Made by a program: the position numbers and the translations under genes. Of a stretch of 39,025 nucleotides of DNA, positions 36,147 to 39,025 are shown in pieces. The notes beneath the pieces are model-generated. The model saw only the letters and a program-made list of their open reading frames with translations. It was not told the origin of the DNA and ran no database searches. The number at the start of each line of letters is the position of its first letter. The stretch's first letter is position 1. Source of the DNA: Clostridiaceae bacterium (lineage in GTDB: Bacteria > Bacillota > Clostridia > Oscillospirales > Butyricicoccaceae); contig QXXE01000038.1 in assembly GCA_009911355.1 (NCBI GenBank), forward strand, positions 1-39,025, read 5' to 3'.

Positions 36147-37163
36147 TTATCCTCCGGTTTCAATTTCGTCTTCATTTGGCTCAAACAGTTTGCCTATACT
36201 GTGCCAGACTCTCCGATAATGCCAAACAGGGAAGAAATACATTGGAGTGAACCAATAATTGTCTAAACTATCCTTATCTGTCATTGGGTCGCTGAGAGCG
36301 TTGCCGACTTTGAAATATCCGGCCATACCGAGCAGTGAGAGCTGAATGTAGCACATCATGGTTACAAGATAGTCGATGTCCTGCCCCGTGACCAAAATAT
36401 GATTCTGGTAGTTGAAATCGGTTTTTTCGAGCTTTTCCTTTGCAACATTTGACGCCGCAATTAGTATCGCTCCGGCACCACAGCAACAGTCGTGAATTTC
36501 AACGACACCTTTCGATTCAACTTGCGCTGCAAGATCGTCAATCGTGATCTCAGCCATGAAATGACAAACGTTGTACGGCGTAAATATCTGCTCATGCTCC
36601 TTACTGTTCAGGCCAAGTTCGGTGTAAATATCACCGAGAAAGTCCTGTTCAGGATTTTCTTCTAAAGCAGCTACCACATAAGCAAACAACTGTGGAAAGA
36701 TTTCTTGCTCCTGTTTGCTGTACTTCTTGATAATCCGAAGATAAGTCTTTTCCCGCTCATCGAAGTGGAGCTTGTCCACCGAGTTTGAAATAGTGCAGGC
36801 GGCCATGGTAATAAAGTCGGTCCAAATATCCCAGGAACGCCAACGGTTAGTCAAGCTCCGGAACGCCTTCAGAAAATCCTTCCGTATATGCTCGTCTCTA
36901 TGGCGAATCACTTTTTGCTCTGTGGGAAGAGAAGGCTGAATCGGTTTCTCGTCCTTCTTTGAAGCGGGTGAGATCTGATAGGTCATAGGGGGTTTCGCTA
37001 TGTCCTCAATAGAGGGCGCTTTCGGTATTATAGGATGTGGAGGAACCCAAGGCGCAGGCTTCGATTTTGGGAGCGGTTTCAAAGCATCACTTTGCGGAGC
37101 AGCCTTGGGCTTTCGCTTTTTCTTCTTAGTTTTCTTAGGCGGTCTCTGCCAAAACGGTTTCAT
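36147..37163 (-). CDS. N6-DNA-methylase-like protein lacking a clear NPPY motif
   Basis: A 338-residue protein. Residues 1-75 are basic and Pro-rich (KKTKKKKRKPKAAP). A helical region (residues 90-170) precedes EHEQIFTPYNVCHFMAEITI, then VVEIHDCCCGAGAILIAASN, the SAM-binding DxCCGxGxLL-type motif, and ILVTGQDIDYLVTMMCYIQL with the acidic ligand. This matches HsdM-type N6 methylases. Where the catalytic N/D-P-P-Y/F should appear, the sequence reads VGNALSDPMT ... NYWFTPMYFF, so the canonical motif is missing. It may be inactive or a non-standard family. AAGAGGTG lies 6 bases upstream. A modification or anti-restriction role is inferred. Confidence 0.75.
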   Translation of the reverse strand: MKPFWQRPPKKTKKKKRKPKAAPQSDALKPLPKSKPAPWVPPHPIIPKAPSIEDIAKPPMTYQISPASKKDEKPIQPSLPTEQKVIRHRDEHIRKDFLKAFRSLTNRWRSWDIWTDFITMAACTISNSVDKLHFDEREKTYLRIIKKYSKQEQEIFPQLFAYVVAALEENPEQDFLGDIYTELGLNSKEHEQIFTPYNVCHFMAEITIDDLAAQVESKGVVEIHDCCCGAGAILIAASNVAKEKLEKTDFNYQNHILVTGQDIDYLVTMMCYIQLSLLGMAGYFKVGNALSDPMTDKDSLDNYWFTPMYFFPVWHYRRVWHSIGKLFEPNEDEIETGG

Positions 37164-37176
37164 ATCAACACCTCTT

Positions 37177-37656
37177 TCAGCGTTCGTCGGACAGACAAAT
37201 CCTCGTGATTCCCTGATCCAAATCAGTGGCTATCCAGATTTGAATGCCGGTAGTGAGTTCGGTATAGATGCCGCAGACAGTGCCCGTCCGAGCTGTAATC
37301 CTAAGATCATTTAACCGTCTTTCGCTTTCGTTTACGCCGCCCCAGTCAAAGTTTTTGAACCGTTCGAGGCATTCATCAACGAAAAGCTGGAAGGTATAGT
37401 CCATTCTTGCCTGCAACATAATGCCAACGGTCGCTGTGACTTTGCCGAGGTCTAAACCGTTCGGTTCGTTCACAATAATCAAATCTTGCTTGTCGACTTT
37501 GAGAGGCTGGGTCTCTTTATTGGCCGCAAAGGGCGGCACCCAGCGGTCAGGCTCAGTCATGTGCTTTTTGGGCGGCTTATACACCACCAATTCCGCCTTG
37601 GGTTTTGGTTTGCGTTTTCTTGGTAGTCGAAAATGTCGCCAGAAAGACTTCTTCAC
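37177..37656 (-). CDS. Phage protein of unknown function with basic N-terminus (159 residues)
   Basis: The start is GTG 37656 (MKKSFWRHFRLPRKRKPKPK), 9 bases after GGAGGG and overlapping the previous stop. Residues 1-30 are very basic. The C-terminal half reads FKNFDWGGVNESERRLNDLR, ITARTGTVCGIYTELTTGIQ, IWIATDLDQGITRICLSDER; the W-G-x-x-x-x-x-x-x-R-x-N-x-L, then G-x-x-x-x-x-Y, then I-W-I-x-T, then T-x-x-L-P/S-x-E order matches a small family on plasmids and phages of Firmicutes whose function is not known to me. It is located beside two methylase genes. Confidence 0.6.
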   Translation of the reverse strand: MKKSFWRHFRLPRKRKPKPKAELVVYKPPKKHMTEPDRWVPPFAANKETQPLKVDKQDLIIVNEPNGLDLGKVTATVGIMLQARMDYTFQLFVDECLERFKNFDWGGVNESERRLNDLRITARTGTVCGIYTELTTGIQIWIATDLDQGITRICLSDER

Positions 37657-38018
37657 GGGTACATTCCCTCCTTCGTTCTGAAGAGACCGATAACCTCTTT
37701 ATCGATGAAATCTGCCGCGATGTGAAACACCTTTCTCATACTTGCATTGGTTGAAACTGCTGCAAAGGAAAGCAGCTCCAATGCAAACTTATAAGTGGTG
37801 TCTTCGACAGGATCTTGAGGGTTGTTTACGATCAAATTCATCAACTCAGAGATGGCCCATCTCTGAATACAACGCTTTTCAAAATCGTCTTTTTGTAGAC
37901 GTCTGCGGATAATCAATCCATTCGTCACTGCATTGTCAAATGCGTGTGGGGTGGTGTAATCCAAAAATGCTTTTAGGCCGTCAACAAAAACTGCGTTGTA
38001 GCACGAATAGTCATTCAT
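37653..38018 (-). CDS. Phage protein of unknown function (121 residues)
   Basis: MNDYSCYNAVFVDGLKAFLD, YTTPHAFDNAVTNGLIIRRR, LQKDDFEKRCIQRWAISELM, then DTTYKFALELLSFAAVSTNA and FIDKEVIGLF. It is all helical, with no membrane segment; the arrangement suggests a small bundle. It overlaps the previous gene by 4 bases (ATGA) and the next gene by 4 bases (GTGA), so it is within a tightly coupled operon. GGAGG precedes the ATG at 7 bases. Confidence 0.6.
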   Translation of the reverse strand: MNDYSCYNAVFVDGLKAFLDYTTPHAFDNAVTNGLIIRRRLQKDDFEKRCIQRWAISELMNLIVNNPQDPVEDTTYKFALELLSFAAVSTNASMRKVFHIAADFIDKEVIGLFRTKEGMYP

Positions 38019-38308
38019 GGCTTGGCCTCCAAGACGAATCCCTTTTGGATATCAACCTTGTAGCTATCTCCGACGAGATTAGCTTTTGGGCCAAGATTGA
38101 GCCACAGTTGATTGAATGCCGGTCTTGTTACGCTCTTCTCAGCTTTGTAGTAGGCAAAAACCTGCTCCATCACAGGCTTTGAAACGCATATCTTGCGGCA
38201 GTCGTAGTAAACGGTAGCAGGATTGTACTCAAGCTTTATGGCGATGGTGTCATATAATTCGGCAATGCCGCAATAGCATTCTTCTTTTGTCAAAGTGACT
38301 TTGGGCAT
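38015..38308 (-). CDS. Phage protein of unknown function (97 residues)
   Basis: From ATG 38308 with AAAGGAG 7 bases upstream: MPKVTLTKEECYCGIAELYD, TIAIKLEYNPATVYYDCRKI, CVSKPVMEQVFAYYKAEKSV, then NQLWLNLGPKANLVGDSYKV. It is alpha/beta with a helical beginning and a beta end. The longer frame from 38359 crosses the terminator at 38343-38379 and is rejected. Function unknown. Confidence 0.6.
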   Translation of the reverse strand: MPKVTLTKEECYCGIAELYDTIAIKLEYNPATVYYDCRKICVSKPVMEQVFAYYKAEKSVTRPAFNQLWLNLGPKANLVGDSYKVDIQKGFVLEAKP

Positions 38309-38342
38309 CGTTTTCTCCTTTCGCGAAATAACAAAGCGAAGA

Positions 38343-38379
38343 GCAGGAGCGCCAGTCACCTCCTAACCAGCGCCCCTGC
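38343..38379 (-). terminator. Terminator after the 38387 gene
   Basis: GCAGGGGCGC pairs with GCGCTCCTGC at 10 positions (one GU), followed on the minus strand by TCTTCGCTTTGTTATTTCG. The stem is strong but the U-tract is interrupted. It lies 7 bases after the stop of the ssDNA-binding candidate. Confidence 0.65.
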
Positions 38380-38386
38380 ACATGCC

Positions 38387-38878
38387 TTACTCCTGAGGAT
38401 ACTCGTCGCTGGCGTACTTCTCCGCGAACTCATCCTCGTCGATGACGACGTACATGGTTCGCAGGTAGGCCTTAACACCGCTCTTCTCGTTCTTGGTGCC
38501 CTCCTGGATGACCCAGTTGTAAGGGCGGATGGTCAGGTCGATATTGCGGATCTCCGCGAAGTCCAAAGTTGCGATGGACTCCTCATCCAGCTTGACCTTT
38601 TTGCGCTTGGTCAACATGTAGACCGTGGGCGGGATGTTGTCGAAGCTGACCGCCACCTGAAGGTAGTGTCTCGGGGGCTCTCCCTCATCTCGCGGCTCGC
38701 GGACACGGATGTTCCAGCCATCGTCGATGAGACGCTGGGCCAGATCGGGATCGTCGATGTAGACGCAGAAATTGCGCTGTCCGGCGCGGTTGTACTTGCT
38801 CTCCCGGCCGGAGAAATTCCGGAACAGGATATGAGCGTTCTCAATCGTGATGTTTTCGGTGACTCTGGGGTTTGCCAT
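38387..38878 (-). CDS. Probable phage single-stranded DNA-binding protein
   Basis: A 163-residue protein: MANPRVTENITIENAHILFR, NFSGRESKYNRAGQRNFCVY, IDDPDLAQRLIDDGWNIRVR. A beta-rich OB-like core continues PRHYLQVAVSFDNIPPTVYM and TLDFAEIRNIDLTIRPYNWV, then IQEGTKNEKSGVKAYLRTMY, with an acidic C-terminus (EFAEKYASDEYPQE) typical of SSBs. I recall this family as a phage SSB of Firmicutes, located next to recombination genes. AAAGGAG lies 8 bases upstream. The SSB function is an inference. Confidence 0.6.
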   Translation of the reverse strand: MANPRVTENITIENAHILFRNFSGRESKYNRAGQRNFCVYIDDPDLAQRLIDDGWNIRVREPRDEGEPPRHYLQVAVSFDNIPPTVYMLTKRKKVKLDEESIATLDFAEIRNIDLTIRPYNWVIQEGTKNEKSGVKAYLRTMYVVIDEDEFAEKYASDEYPQE

Positions 38879-38911
38879 GGTTGAAAACTCCTTTCAATGG
38901 TTGTTTTTTGT

Positions 38912-39025
38912 TTAGCCGATCGGGCAGGTCTCGACCTCCACCCAGTCGCAGGGGAGCAGATCCGGGCACTGCATAAAGACCTTACCCATCAGGTCAGCGT
39001 TGCCGAGCGTTACGCCCCCCCCCCC
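38912..39025 (-). CDS. C-terminus of an unnamed gene (cut by window edge)
   Basis: An open frame from the right edge to TAA at 38912 reads GVTLGNADLMGKVFMQCPDL, LPCDWVEVETCPIG. The codons are typical of this genome. The stop lies 34 bases before the start of the SSB candidate, with AAAGGAG in between, so it is the upstream operon partner. It begins in a run of at least 11 C on the plus strand, which may be real or an assembly edge effect. Identity cannot be told from 37 residues. Confidence 0.5.
   Translation of the reverse strand, partial: GGGGVTLGNADLMGKVFMQCPDLLPCDWVEVETCPIG

Noticed and set aside
1..39025. tRNA genes or stop-codon recoding
   Set aside because: I saw no cloverleaf with T-arm GTTCGA-type sequence, and all three stop codons end genes cleanly, so the standard code is used.
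39015..39025. Run of at least 11 C at the right edge as a telomere-like or cohesive end
   Set aside because: The run lies inside an open frame (Gly codons) and coincides with the window edge; an assembly or windowing effect is simpler.

Overview
This 39 kb window is almost certainly part of a larger tailed-phage (or prophage) genome of an anaerobic Firmicute, most likely a gut Clostridia host. The evidence is a terminase large subunit at the left edge, head-completion and HNH genes, replication and nucleotide-metabolism genes, near-total coding on the minus strand, strong AGGAGG ribosome binding sites, short ATGA overlaps, and an oxygen-sensitive class III ribonucleotide reductase (NrdD/NrdG). 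Base composition is close to even and standard stop codons are used. I see no tRNA, rRNA, CRISPR array or transposase.

Layout, in order of transcription (right to left). 39025-31000: replication, repair and modification (unnamed partial gene, probable ssDNA-binding protein, N6-methylase-like protein, an adenine-methylase/SNF2-type helicase fusion, ATP-dependent DNA ligase, HD hydrolase). 30890-22136: an ADP-ribosylglycohydrolase, a 681-residue phage protein, a P-loop NTPase and a ThyX-like protein among many small unknowns. 22132-18345: small membrane or Cys-rich proteins, two MazG-type pyrophosphohydrolases, a duplicated 80-residue gene with matching promoters, and a DUF1599 protein. 18342-12776: NrdD, NrdG and small genes, two of them frameshifted. 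12775-12010: a gene-free, repeat-rich stretch that could be a replication origin or control region. 11998-9013: a probable structured RNA gene, a two-gene cassette, and two proteins with a shared 'HHG..WGVR' leader. 8853-4422: three nucleases and an 894-residue protein with the DFDGD motif of two-barrel RNA polymerases. 4421-1: a non-coding stretch with large inverted repeats (candidate packaging site), then small-terminase candidate, HNH nuclease, SH3 protein, head-tail connector, two more leader proteins and the large terminase.

Together the genes describe a phage with its own dNTP supply (NrdDG, MazG-like proteins, possibly ThyX), its own ligase, helicase and nucleases, and probably its own RNA polymerase. 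That polymerase starts with a variant of the leader found on four other late proteins, which suggests it may be carried in the virion.

Only two genes read rightward (18743-19018 and 25547-25852). They are paralogues, each meeting a small P-loop NTPase gene tail to tail, and form the best candidate for an undescribed two-gene system. Other notable signals are a promoter-to-terminator structured RNA at 11835-11998 with a perfect 15-base complement 1.9 kb away, an iteron/inverted-repeat cluster at 12290-12408, a strand-biased ATATTY motif, four single-base frameshifts, and a G9 tract inside the methylase-helicase gene. Function calls rest on motif recognition by eye; no database search was run.
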